64,000 bases of DNA from JAJEEA01 sp965116765 (lineage in GTDB: Bacteria; Acidobacteriota; Vicinamibacteria; Vicinamibacterales; UBA8438): the NCBI GenBank assembly GCA_965116765.1, contig OZ220718.1:4092001-4156000 (forward strand), given 5' to 3'. Below, one piece after another: positions 8,267-15,927 of this stretch (its first letter is position 1; each line of letters starts with the position of its first letter). The notes beneath the pieces are model-generated. The model did no database searches and was not told where the DNA came from. It saw only the letters and a list, made by a program, of their open reading frames with translations. The translations under genes and the position numbers were made by a program.

Positions 8267-8440
8267 TGATGCTCCTCGACACCCCGTTGATCAACGGTGC
8301 GCCTATGGGGCGTCCTTCCCGCCGCAGCTGAGCCCGGATGACGCTGTAAGCGTTCGGCTGCCGCATCGTCGAAGGGCAACGACTTGAACGCGCGGCTGAC
8401 AGTGTCGATGCAGGTTCTCTGCTGCCAGCGCGGAGTTGTG
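8267..8440 (-). pseudogene. VapC-type PIN-domain toxin, frameshifted fragment
   Basis: The minus strand encodes the C-terminal half of a PIN ribonuclease. RAFKSLPFDDAAAE is in one frame and AYSVIRAQLRREGRPIG in the next, joined by a one-base shift near 8350. These match the VapC stretch 'lPFDDAAAexYxxIRAxLxxxGxPIGxxDxxIAA'. The following NDxxIAA metal-site motif is destroyed and no start is present. It is therefore a dead toxin, pointing away from both flanking antitoxin genes. Confidence 0.7.
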
Positions 8441-8473
8441 CGTCTGATGGCTGCAAAGCAGAGGAGCGGGGCC

Positions 8474-8752
8474 ATGGCGAGCTTGAGTGTGCGGCGCCTG
8501 GACGGCGAGATCATGCGGCGGCTGAAGATCCGGGCGCAACGGGACGGCCTGTCCGTGGAGGAGACCGTGCGTCGCATCCTGGCCGACGCCGTCGTCGACG
8601 TCGAGCCGGTCGGGGCGATGATCCGCCGCATCGTCGGCGACGATGCCATCGATTTCGACCTGCCGGCGCGTGAGGTCGACGATCCGATCGATTTCACCTC
8701 AGGCCGATACGGCCGGGACGATCCGGGTCTTTCGGTCCCGGAACCACGCTGA
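8474..8752 (+). CDS. FitA-like ribbon-helix-helix antitoxin
   Basis: A 92-residue protein whose N-terminus ASLSVRRLDGEIMRRLKIRA plus GLSVEETVRRIL is the standard FitA/Arc ribbon-helix-helix fold. The rest is an acidic toxin-binding tail. The ATG at 8474 is preceded by GAGGAG seven bases upstream, which rules out the longer frame from 8384. FitA normally precedes a FitB PIN toxin, but here hsdR follows directly, so no cognate toxin is present on this strand. It may repress the hsdR promoter region or be a left-over. Confidence 0.82.
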   Translation: MASLSVRRLDGEIMRRLKIRAQRDGLSVEETVRRILADAVVDVEPVGAMIRRIVGDDAIDFDLPAREVDDPIDFTSGRYGRDDPGLSVPEPR

Positions 8753-8787
8753 ACAGCGTGGCCGACACGACCGCGCGTCACCGTCCC

Positions 8788-11700
8788 ATGACTCCCGACA
8801 TCTCCGAACGGGCTTTCGAGGCCGCCATCGAATGCGCGCTGCTGCGCCACGGCCCCGACGCATGCCCGGGCGACGCAGCGGCGGTGCGAGAGTCGCCGCC
8901 GACGTTCGGCGACGACCCGGCGCCGGGCGGCTACCACCGGCGCCGGCCGGACGACTACGACCGCGCCCTCTGCCTGGTCCCGGCCGACGTGGTCGACTTC
9001 CTCCTGGCCACCCAGCCCAGGCAGTGGGAGAAGCTCACGCAGCACCACGGCGCAGACGTGAAGTCGCGCTTCCTCGGCCGGCTCTCCCGCGAGATCGCCC
9101 GCCGCGGCGCCCTCGACGTGCTGCGCAACGGCGTCAAGGACTCGGGCTGCAAGTTCCGCCTCGCGTACTTCCGCCCCGCGAGCGGACTCAACGAGGAGCT
9201 GCAGCGCCTGCACGCGGCCAACCTCTTCGCCGTCGTGCGCCAGCTCCGCTTCAGCGAGCACGACGAGCAGAGCCTCGACCTCGCGCTCTTCCTCAACGGC
9301 ATCCCCGTCTTCACCGCCGAGCTCAAGAACCCCCTCAACGGCCAGGACGTCCGCGACGCCATCCGCCAGTACCGGGAGGACCGCGACCCCCGCGAGCCGC
9401 TCTTCGGGTATGCCCGCTGCCTCGCCCACTTCGCGGTCGACCCCGAGCAGGTGTTTGTCACCACCCGCCTCGCCGGGCCGAAGACCCGGTTCCTGCCGTT
9501 CAACCGGGGACGCTTCGGCGGGGCGGGCAACCCGCCGGTCCCGCCCACCCGGGACGGCTTCCCCACCGACTACCTCTGGGAGGAGGTCTGGGCCCGCGAC
9601 AGCGTGCTGGACCTCGTCCGCCAGTTCATCCACGAGGTCGAGCAGGAGGACGACCGCGGGCGCAAGACCGGCGCGCGCCACCTGATATTCCCGCGCTACC
9701 AGCAGCTCGACTGCGTGCGCCGGCTCGTGCGCCACGCGCGCGACCACGGCCCCAGCGAGCGCTACCTCGTCCAGCACTCGGCCGGCAGCGGCAAGAGCTT
9801 CACCATCGCGTGGCTCGCCCACCGGCTCTCGGTATTGCACGACCGCGGCGACCGGCGCGTCTTCGACTCGGTCGTGGTGGTGACCGACCGGCGCGTCCTC
9901 GACCGCCAGCTCCAGCGCAGCATCCGGCAGTTCGAGCAGACCCTCGGGGTGGTGGAGAACATCGACCAGACCTCGCGTCAGCTCCGCGAGGCCCTCGAGG
10001 CGGGCCGCACCATCATCGTCACCACCCTGCAGAAGTTCCCGGTCATCGCCGAGCAGATCGGCGAGCTGCCCGGCCGGCGCTTCGCGGTGATCGTGGACGA
10101 GGCGCACTCGTCGCAGTCGGGCGAGAGCACCAAGAGCCTCAAGGCGGTGCTCGCGGCCGGCAGCCTGGAGGACGCCGAGCGGGAGGAGGCCGGCGCCCGG
10201 ACCCCGGAGGAGGAGATCGACGACCGGGTCCACGACGAGATCCGCCGCCGGGGGCGCCTGCCCAACCTGTCAACGTTCGCGTTCACCGCGACCCCCAAGC
10301 CCAGGACCCTGGAGCTCTTCGGCCGGAAACGGCCCGACGACGGGAAGTTCGAGCCCTTCCACCGCTACAGCATGCGCCAGGCCATCGAGGAGGGCTTCAT
10401 CCTCGACGTGCTCGGCAGCTACTCGACGTACAAGGCCTACTGGCGCCTGCTGAAGACGATAGAGGACGACCCGCGCTACGACCGGGGCAAGGCCGAGTAC
10501 CTGCTCAAGTCGTTCGTCGAGCTGCACCCGCACGCCATCGGCGAGAAGGTCGCCATCTGCGTCGAGCACTTCGCCGCGCAGGTCGCCTCCGCCATCGACG
10601 GGCGGGCCAAGGCGATGGTGGTGACGCGCTCGCGCCTGCACGCGGTGCGCACCAGGCTCGCGCTCGACGCCTATCTCGCGGAGAAGGGCCACCCCTGGAA
10701 AGCGCTCGTCGCCTTCTCGGGCACCGTGAAGGACGGCGGCCAGGCCTACACCGAGTCGGGCATGAACTCGGCCGGGCAGGACCGCGTCGTCGGCGAGCGG
10801 CAGACGGCGGCCGAGTTCGAGAAGCCCGACTGCCGCTTCCTGGTGGTCGCGAGCAAGTTCCAGACGGGGTTCGACCAGCCGCTGCTGCACACCATGTACG
10901 TGGACAAGAAGCTCGGCGGCGTGAACGCTGTGCAGACGCTGTCGCGCCTGAACCGCACCCACCCCGGCAAGCAGGGCGTGATGGTGCTCGACTTCGCCAA
11001 CGAGGCCGAGGAGATCCGGAAGGCCTTCGAGCCCTACTACGAGACCACCCTGCTCTCGGAGGCGACCGACCCCAACCTGCTCTACGAGGTGCAGGACCGG
11101 CTGCTCGGCTTCGGCGTGTTCGCGGAGGGCGACGTCGAGGCGTTCGCGCGGGTGTGCTTCGACCCCGGGGCGACGCAGGACAGGCTCTACGCGGCGCTCG
11201 AGCCGCCGCGCCAGCGCTTCGGCGCCCTCGCCGCCGACGAGGGGCGGGACTTCCGCGGCCAGCTCGGCGACTACGTGCGGCTGTACGCCTTCCTGTCGCA
11301 GGTGCTGACGTTCGCCGACGTCGATCTCGAGAAGCTCTACGTCTTCGCCCGGCACCTCCGCCGCCTGCTGCCGGTCGACGGCGACGAGCTGCCGCGCGAG
11401 GTGCAGCAGAGCATCGACATGGAGTCGTTCCGCATCCAGCAGACCAGCCGCGGCCGCATCGCGCTGGAACGGCAGGGCGGGGCGCTCGACCCCGCCGGCA
11501 GCAAGCCGCGCGAGCGGCGCCGCCCCCGAGGAGCTGGAGCCGCTGTCGCGCATCATCGAGGCCCTGAACGAGCGCTTCGGCCTGCAGCTCGGCCCCGAGC
11601 ACCGCGTCGCCCTCGAGCAGATACGCTCGGCCCTCGACGGCGACGCCGGCCTCGACGCCAGCGCCCGCGTGAACACGCGCGAGAACGTGCGGCTGACCTT

Positions 11701-12328
11701 CGACCCCAAGGTCGAGGACAAGATTCAGGAGATCGTCGAGACCAACTTCGACCTCTACAAGCGCATCACCGACGACCCCGACTTCGGCCGGGCCCTCAAG
11801 AACTTCCTCTTCGACGACTACATCCGGCGGCACCGCCGCGTCGAGGAGCTGCTGAAGCTCCAGGAATCGAAGACCCTCGAGTTCAAGTCGAGCCTGCGCT
11901 GGAACGTGAAGGATGACCGCAAGGACGACCGCCGCGTCACCCACGCCGCCCTCAAGACCATCGCCGCATTCCTCAACACCGAGGGCGGCGACCTCCTGAT
12001 CGGCGTCGCCGACGACCGCACCGTCCTTGGCATCGACCACGACCGCCTCGAGAACGACGACGAGTTCATGCGCCACCTCGCCCAGGCCGTCCGCAACGGC
12101 CTCGGCGCCCGCGCCGGGACGTGCATCGACCCGAAGACGCAGATCGTCGAGGGGAAGACGGTCTGCCTGGTGAGCTGCCAGCGGAGCCCCGAGCCGGTGT
12201 ACCTGCGCTGGAAGGGGCTGGAGAAGACGGCCGAGGGTGATCTCTACGTGCGGAGCGGCCCGGGAACGGTGCGGCTCGCCGGGGCGGATGTCGCCGAGTA
12301 CGTCGCTACCCGATTCGACCCGCAATGA
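8788..12328 (+). CDS. hsdR: Type I restriction endonuclease subunit HsdR fused to a Schlafen AlbA_2-like domain (one frameshift)
   Basis: The motor/nuclease subunit of the type I system. The N-terminal nuclease contains FLNGIPVFTAELKNPLNG with the E-x-K of the PD-(E/D)xK site (about residue 180). The helicase has Walker A SAGSGKSF (about 330) and DEAH in VDEAHSSQ (about 437), then helicase domain 2 with SKFQTGFDQP. The frame breaks near 11515-11528, in GCGGCGCCGCCCCCGAGG. One extra base moves the usual HsdR C-terminus (LEPLSRIIEALNERFGLQL onward) to the next frame. That frame continues without a break into QESKTLEFKSSLRWN and AFLNTEGGDLLIGVADD, an AlbA_2/Schlafen-type domain, ending at 12328. 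ATG 8788 is preferred to GTG 8758 because it fits the family start. If the shift is real, HsdR loses its assembly domain. Confidence 0.88.
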
Positions 12329-12370
12329 CGATGAAGTCCGAGCCGGTGGGCGCCGGCAGCCGGCGCCGGG

Positions 12371-12400
12371 TTGCCGTCAGACCCGTTCATGGACTATATT
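12371..12400 (+). promoter_or_regulatory. Promoter of the Phd/ParE-type pair
   Basis: TTGCCG (12371-12376) and TATATT (12395-12400) are separated by 18 bases and lie 17 bases before the antitoxin ATG. The match to sigma-70 consensus is good for such GC-rich DNA. The antitoxin probably binds here. Confidence 0.5.
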
Positions 12401-12417
12401 CGGTCTCACGAGGCGCC

Positions 12418-12693
12418 ATGTCACTTTCCGAACAGATCAAGCCGATCAGCTACCTGAAGGCGCACGCTGCCGAGATCCTCCGCACGCTCGCGGACCGGTC
12501 CGAGCCCTTGATCATCACCCAGAACGGCGAAGCCAAGGCTGTCGTGCAGGACATCGACAGCTATGAGCGGACGCAGGAGACCGTGGCTCTGCTCAAGATG
12601 CTGGCCCTGGGCAACCGTCAGATCGAAGCCGGCCAGGTGCAGCCCGCCGGCAAGGTCGTTGCGCAGCTTCGGGACCGGCGACGGGCCGACTGA
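12418..12693 (+). CDS. Phd/YefM-type antitoxin
   Basis: A 91-residue antitoxin. PISYLKAHAAEILRTL, then PLIITQNGEAKAVVQDIDSYE, is the standard Phd/YefM DNA-binding fold. The C-terminal tail binds the toxin. GAGG lies six bases before ATG 12418. The stop codon is immediately followed by the toxin ATG at 12694, giving an intact bicistronic module. Confidence 0.93.
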   Translation: MSLSEQIKPISYLKAHAAEILRTLADRSEPLIITQNGEAKAVVQDIDSYERTQETVALLKMLALGNRQIEAGQVQPAGKVVAQLRDRRRAD

Positions 12694-13020
12694 ATGTCCT
12701 TCGCGGTCCAGTTGACCGATGAGGCCGCCCACGACCTCGAGGAGATCTTCGACTACCTCTCCCGTCGAGACGCGCCAGGCAGGGCGGAGCACGTGCTGGA
12801 ACGGATCGAGCAGGCCTTCCACGCGTTGTCCGCGTTCCCCGAACGCGGCAGCCACCCGGCGGAGTTGCTGGAGCTCGGGATTCGGGAGTACCGGGAGGTG
12901 TTCTTCAAACCGTACCGCATCATCTACCGCGTCATGGGAGACGGCGTCTACGTTCTCGTGATCGCGGACGGACGGCGTGACATGCGAACGTTGCTGCAAC
13001 GGCGCCTGCTGCGCGTGTGA
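12694..13020 (+). CDS. RelE/ParE-family toxin
   Basis: A 108-residue basic protein with the ParE/RelE fold. AAHDLEEIFDYLSRRDAPGRA forms the N-terminal helical hairpin, and YREVFFKPYRIIYRVMGDGV with VYVLVIADGRRDMRTLL forms the beta sheet. The GRRD segment resembles ParE more than catalytic RelE. Members poison gyrase (ParE) or cleave ribosome-bound mRNA (RelE); sequence alone does not decide. It starts directly after the antitoxin stop. It is the only clearly complete type II pair in the first 13 kb. Confidence 0.92.
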   Translation: MSFAVQLTDEAAHDLEEIFDYLSRRDAPGRAEHVLERIEQAFHALSAFPERGSHPAELLELGIREYREVFFKPYRIIYRVMGDGVYVLVIADGRRDMRTLLQRRLLRV

Positions 13021-13035
13021 GTGCCCCGGGCGGCC

Positions 13036-13075
13036 TGTACGTCGCCACCCGATTCGGCTTCAGGTGACGACGATC
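13036..13075 (+). repeat. Relic of the hsdR 3' end
   Basis: The sequence GTACGTCGCCACCCGATTCG and the following TGACGACGA align with the end of hsdR at 12297-12335 (protein YVATRFGFR-stop versus YVATRFDPQ-stop). It abuts the duplicated MBL fragment that follows. Confidence 0.65.
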
Positions 13076-13420
13076 ACCCGGTCGTATCTCGAGTACATGG
13101 ACTGGGACGTCCGGCTTCGGGTCGAGGACGAGGGGCGGCCCGTGCTGGGGGACCTGATTCAGGCCCACGACATCGGCGGTGATGGACCCGTCTACCGGGA
13201 CGACAACATCGTCGTGACGGCGGCCGAGGTCCCGCACGGGGCGGCCGCGCCGTCCTACGCCTACCGCATCGACACGGCCGACGGCTCGGTCGTGTTCTCG
13301 GGCGACACGACGATGAGCGACGCCCTCGCCGAGCTCGCGGCGGGGGCCGACGTCCTGGTGCACGAGGTCGTCAGCGTCGAGGGCGCCGCCGCCATCGTGG
13401 AGCGCCTCGACCCGGCAACG
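13073..13420 (+). pseudogene. Internal fragment of the MBL hydrolase gene found at 18016-18960
   Basis: Bases 13073-13415 align without indels to 18397-18739 (constant offset 5324), with only scattered mismatches. It encodes the middle of the metallo-beta-lactamase protein (TRSYLEYMDWDVRLRV to AAAIVERLDP). It lacks the signal peptide, the first metal motif HHHSDH and the C-terminus, and has no start codon of its own. After 13415 one base is lost and similarity ends. The frame is still open, so the copy is recent or lightly decayed. Confidence 0.85.
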
Positions 13421-13518
13421 CGGCGTTTCGAGCGTGGTGATGGGACGGGGCCGCTGTTGACGACGCGGCGAGTGCACGACAGATTCGTGCTCGGCGCGGC
13501 CGTGGAGTTGTGCGCTAC

Positions 13519-14127
13519 TCAGCCAGCGCGCCAGCCGACGCTTGCGGCCCACTCGTCCCGCGCTTTCGTGTACGCCTGATGATCTGCCGGCGGACGCTCT
13601 CCCTCGGCGGCCGCCCGGTTGCGCAGCGCCTCGACATGCTCCTCGAGCGGCGGGAGGCCGACGGCGAGCCGGCGCTCGGCCAGCCGTTGCGGATCTTCCA
13701 CCTCGCCGGGAGAGAGGTTCCCCTCGGCGTCCCAATCGAGCTGGGTGCCGTAGCGCTGGGGCCGGCCCTCGAAGAACCGGATGCGGTCGTCCAGCATGGC
13801 CGCGTGGGCAGGGTCGGCCCTGCCTTCCCGTGCGGCGGTCTCGAGGAGAGGCAACGCCCGGCGGAGCAGGTCGGGCTCGCCGATCGCGTGCTGCAGTATC
13901 GTCCAGGCCGCCTCGGCGCCGTCGGCACCGACGAGGTCCGTTCCCGGCCACCCCACGGACTCGATCACGCGCCGAAGGCGCCGCGCGTTCCGTGCATGGA
14001 CGCGGGCCATCCGAGGCTCGTAGCCGGCGTCGAACAGGTCGCCCGAGGCCGCGAGCTCGGCCCGCGTGTCGCGGTCCAGCCGGGCCATCTCCAGAAGGTC
14101 GCGCCTGAGAGGCTCGTTCGTGGGCAT
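13519..14127 (-). CDS. DUF6624 domain protein
   Basis: A 202-residue protein matching the DUF6624 pattern: AWTILQHAIGEPDLLRRALPL, then HAAMLDDRIRFFEGRPQRYGTQ, and a C-terminal ERRLAVGLPPLEEHVEALR. The function of the family is unknown. No signal peptide or membrane segment is visible. The ATG at 14127 gives the usual family start; the frame upstream to 14169 only adds a proline/arginine tail. It converges with the truncated MBL fragment. Confidence 0.75.
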   Translation of the reverse strand: MPTNEPLRRDLLEMARLDRDTRAELAASGDLFDAGYEPRMARVHARNARRLRRVIESVGWPGTDLVGADGAEAAWTILQHAIGEPDLLRRALPLLETAAREGRADPAHAAMLDDRIRFFEGRPQRYGTQLDWDAEGNLSPGEVEDPQRLAERRLAVGLPPLEEHVEALRNRAAAEGERPPADHQAYTKARDEWAASVGWRAG

Positions 14128-14244
14128 CGTCGAGCCGCCCCGCGGCGGCCGTCGTCGGGCTGACGTCATCGCGCGCGGTGCCCGTCACCGTCTGCGCCGT
14201 CGACCGGGTCGAGGTCGCGAGCTTCGCTGCGCACGCTCGCGCCG

Positions 14245-15150
14245 TCAGCGGTCGCGACGGTCGGGGTCGTCGTAGAGCCAGGGGCGGAGGCGCCGATCCC
14301 GTTCCCGCATCGCCTCGGCGCGGTCGCGATGATCGAGCCGTTCGTCGAGCGTCACGTCGACCCCCCGAAGCAGGCTCATGCGCCGTCTCGAGTCGATCTC
14401 GAAGGGGATGGGCGCCATGCCGGGGCGCTCGATGACCTGCCTCGCGAGGTCGGCCGTCACCTCGACCTCGGGATGCTCCCCGACCCGGTCGGCGAGCCCG
14501 GCCACCACCGGCTCGTCCAGGGTCACCGGGAGGAGCCCGAAGTCGAAGCAGTCGTCATGGAACACGGGACCGAAGCTGGGCGCGATGACCACGCGCATGC
14601 CGCACTGCAGGAGGCGGATGACCGCGAACGCCTGCTGGCTGCCCTGGCCGAAGTTCCGCCCCGCGATCAGGATCGAGGCGTCGCGATACGGCGCCCGGTT
14701 GAGGACGAAGTCCGGGTTCTCGGTGCCGTCGGGTCGGTACCGGAAGCCGTGGAAGGCATGCGGGCCGGTCCAGGACCCGTCGTGGGGGTGGTCCTCGAGA
14801 AGCAGGTCGCCCGGGGCGAGGTGCACGGCGTGCAGGTCCTCGAGATCGGCCCCGACCGGGGCGATGAGCTCGCTCTCGAGATCGGGCTGCCGGAACGGCG
14901 CCGCGATGCCGGTATGCCGCACGAACCGGGGCATGGCTCGCGGCCGGAAGGGCGCCGCGGTGCCGGCATGCCGCGCGAACCGGGGCATGGCTCGCGGCCG
15001 GAAGGGCGCCGCGGTGCCGTCGTGCCGCACGAGCCGGGGCATGGCTCGCGGCCGGAAGGGCGCCGCGGTGCCGGTGTGCCATGGGTCGAGGCACGGCGCT
15101 CGCTGCCTCAGCAGCCCGTGGCGAAAGTCCCCGCTGCATTCCGGCGGCAT
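14245..15150 (-). CDS. leuD: LeuD-like small subunit (aconitase swivel domain) with repeated N-terminus
   Basis: A small subunit of the isopropylmalate isomerase/homoaconitase family. The swivel-domain motif ASILIAGRNFGQGSQQAFAV and the VIAPSFGPVFHDDCFDFGLLP segment are intact. It would close the active site on the LeuC-type large subunit. The family normally starts near RHTGIAAPFR, but that segment is repeated upstream in 3.5 copies of 54 bp. ATG 15150 is chosen because GAGGGAG lies nine bases upstream, giving 301 residues with the repeats translated. Starting at ATG 14934, inside the last repeat, would give 229 residues, closer to the usual 170-210. A long acidic insert precedes the core. 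It follows a second leuD and leuC on the same strand. Confidence 0.82.
   Translation of the reverse strand: MPPECSGDFRHGLLRQRAPCLDPWHTGTAAPFRPRAMPRLVRHDGTAAPFRPRAMPRFARHAGTAAPFRPRAMPRFVRHTGIAAPFRQPDLESELIAPVGADLEDLHAVHLAPGDLLLEDHPHDGSWTGPHAFHGFRYRPDGTENPDFVLNRAPYRDASILIAGRNFGQGSQQAFAVIRLLQCGMRVVIAPSFGPVFHDDCFDFGLLPVTLDEPVVAGLADRVGEHPEVEVTADLARQVIERPGMAPIPFEIDSRRRMSLLRGVDVTLDERLDHRDRAEAMRERDRRLRPWLYDDPDRRDR
14890..15082 (-). repeat. 54-bp tandem repeat at the leuD start, 3.5 copies
   Basis: Units begin at 14890, 14944, 14998 and 15052 (partial), exactly 54 bp apart, each starting CCGGAA on the plus strand. Each full unit encodes 18 residues, H-x-G-T/I-AAPFRP-R-AMPRF-x-R, and contains an in-frame ATG. 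The repeat therefore multiplies the translation start region of leuD in frame. Confidence 0.95.
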
Positions 15151-15227
15151 GGGTCGATTCTCCCTCGTCGCGGCACGGGGTCTCGGCCCTTCGCCCTTCG
15201 GGCCGGTGCAGGGTTTCACCACGGGCG

Positions 15228-15907
15228 TCAGGCCGCGGGTCGCCCGACCGGTAGATCCAGGGGCGCTCCCGCTCGTCGCGTTCCCGCAGGGCCCGGGCCG
15301 CCGGCAGGTGAGGCTCGATCTCCTCGAGGTCGTGCAGGCCGTTCAGCAGCTTGTTCCGCACCCGGGGGTCGGTCTCGAACGGGATGGGGTCGCGTCCCGG
15401 CATCTCGATCAGCTGCCGCTCCAGATCGACCCTCATCCTGACGCCGTGGTGCGACTCGACCCACTCGACGATCTCGTTCAGCGTCTCGCGGGGCAGCTCG
15501 ACCGTCAGCACGCCGTACTGCACCGCGTTGGTGAGGAAGATGGGCCCGAAGCTCTCGCCGATGTAGACCCTGACGCCCCAGGCCGCGAGGGGCCGGGTGA
15601 CGCCGGTGACCCGCGAGCTGCCGGTGGCGTAGTTCCTGCCGACGATCATGATCGAGGCGGTGCGGTACGCCTCCTGGTTGAAGACGAAGTCGCGCCTCGG
15701 CGAGCCGTCCGCGTTGTAGCGGATGTTCGCGAACGCCGTGGCGCCCCGGCTGGCCCCGAGGCCGCCGCGGGGCGCGTCGAGCCCCTCGGTCAGGTTGGTC
15801 AGGGCGGGGGCGATGACGTCGGTGCTGACGTTGTCGAACATGAAGGGCGCGGCCAGGCCCTCGTGCACGTCGAAGGCGTGCCCGCCGCGCCGTATCTCCT
15901 GTCCCAT
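15228..15907 (-). CDS. leuD: LeuD-like small subunit, second copy, lacking a proper stop
   Basis: The frame from ATG 15907 (GAGAGGGG seven bases upstream) encodes a full small subunit: AAPFMFDNVSTDVIAPA, then the swivel motif SIMIVGRNYATGSSRVTGV and IGESFGPIFLTNAVQYGVL, and the usual end RPWIYRSG near 15240. No stop follows in this frame until 14555, deep inside the downstream leuD in another frame. TGA at 15228-15230 lies one frame away, so a one-base change near the C-terminus is the simplest reading and I end the gene there. It differs clearly from the other copy, so the pair may form a heterotypic complex or serve different substrates. Confidence 0.78.
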
Positions 15908-15927
15908 GCTTCGACCCCTCTCTACCT

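Noticed and set aside
7825..10233. Very long minus-strand frame opposite hsdR (802 residues)
   Set aside because: Its translation is low-complexity and biased as expected from the antisense of GC-rich coding DNA; only its last 34 codons (hicA remnant) carry a recognisable signal.
12977..13579. Intact 200-residue MBL gene
   Set aside because: It has no start or ribosome site for the MBL part, and lacks HxHxDH and the C-terminus; the open frame is read-through of a duplicated fragment.
14890..15082. Possible CRISPR array (regular repeats)
   Set aside because: The 54-bp units abut without spacers, are in frame with leuD and encode protein; no cas genes are present.
14555..15907. A single long LeuD fusion protein formed by the open second frame
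   Set aside because: Beyond 15228 the frame reads the other leuD out of frame and yields arginine/alanine/proline-rich nonsense; it is not a domain fusion.
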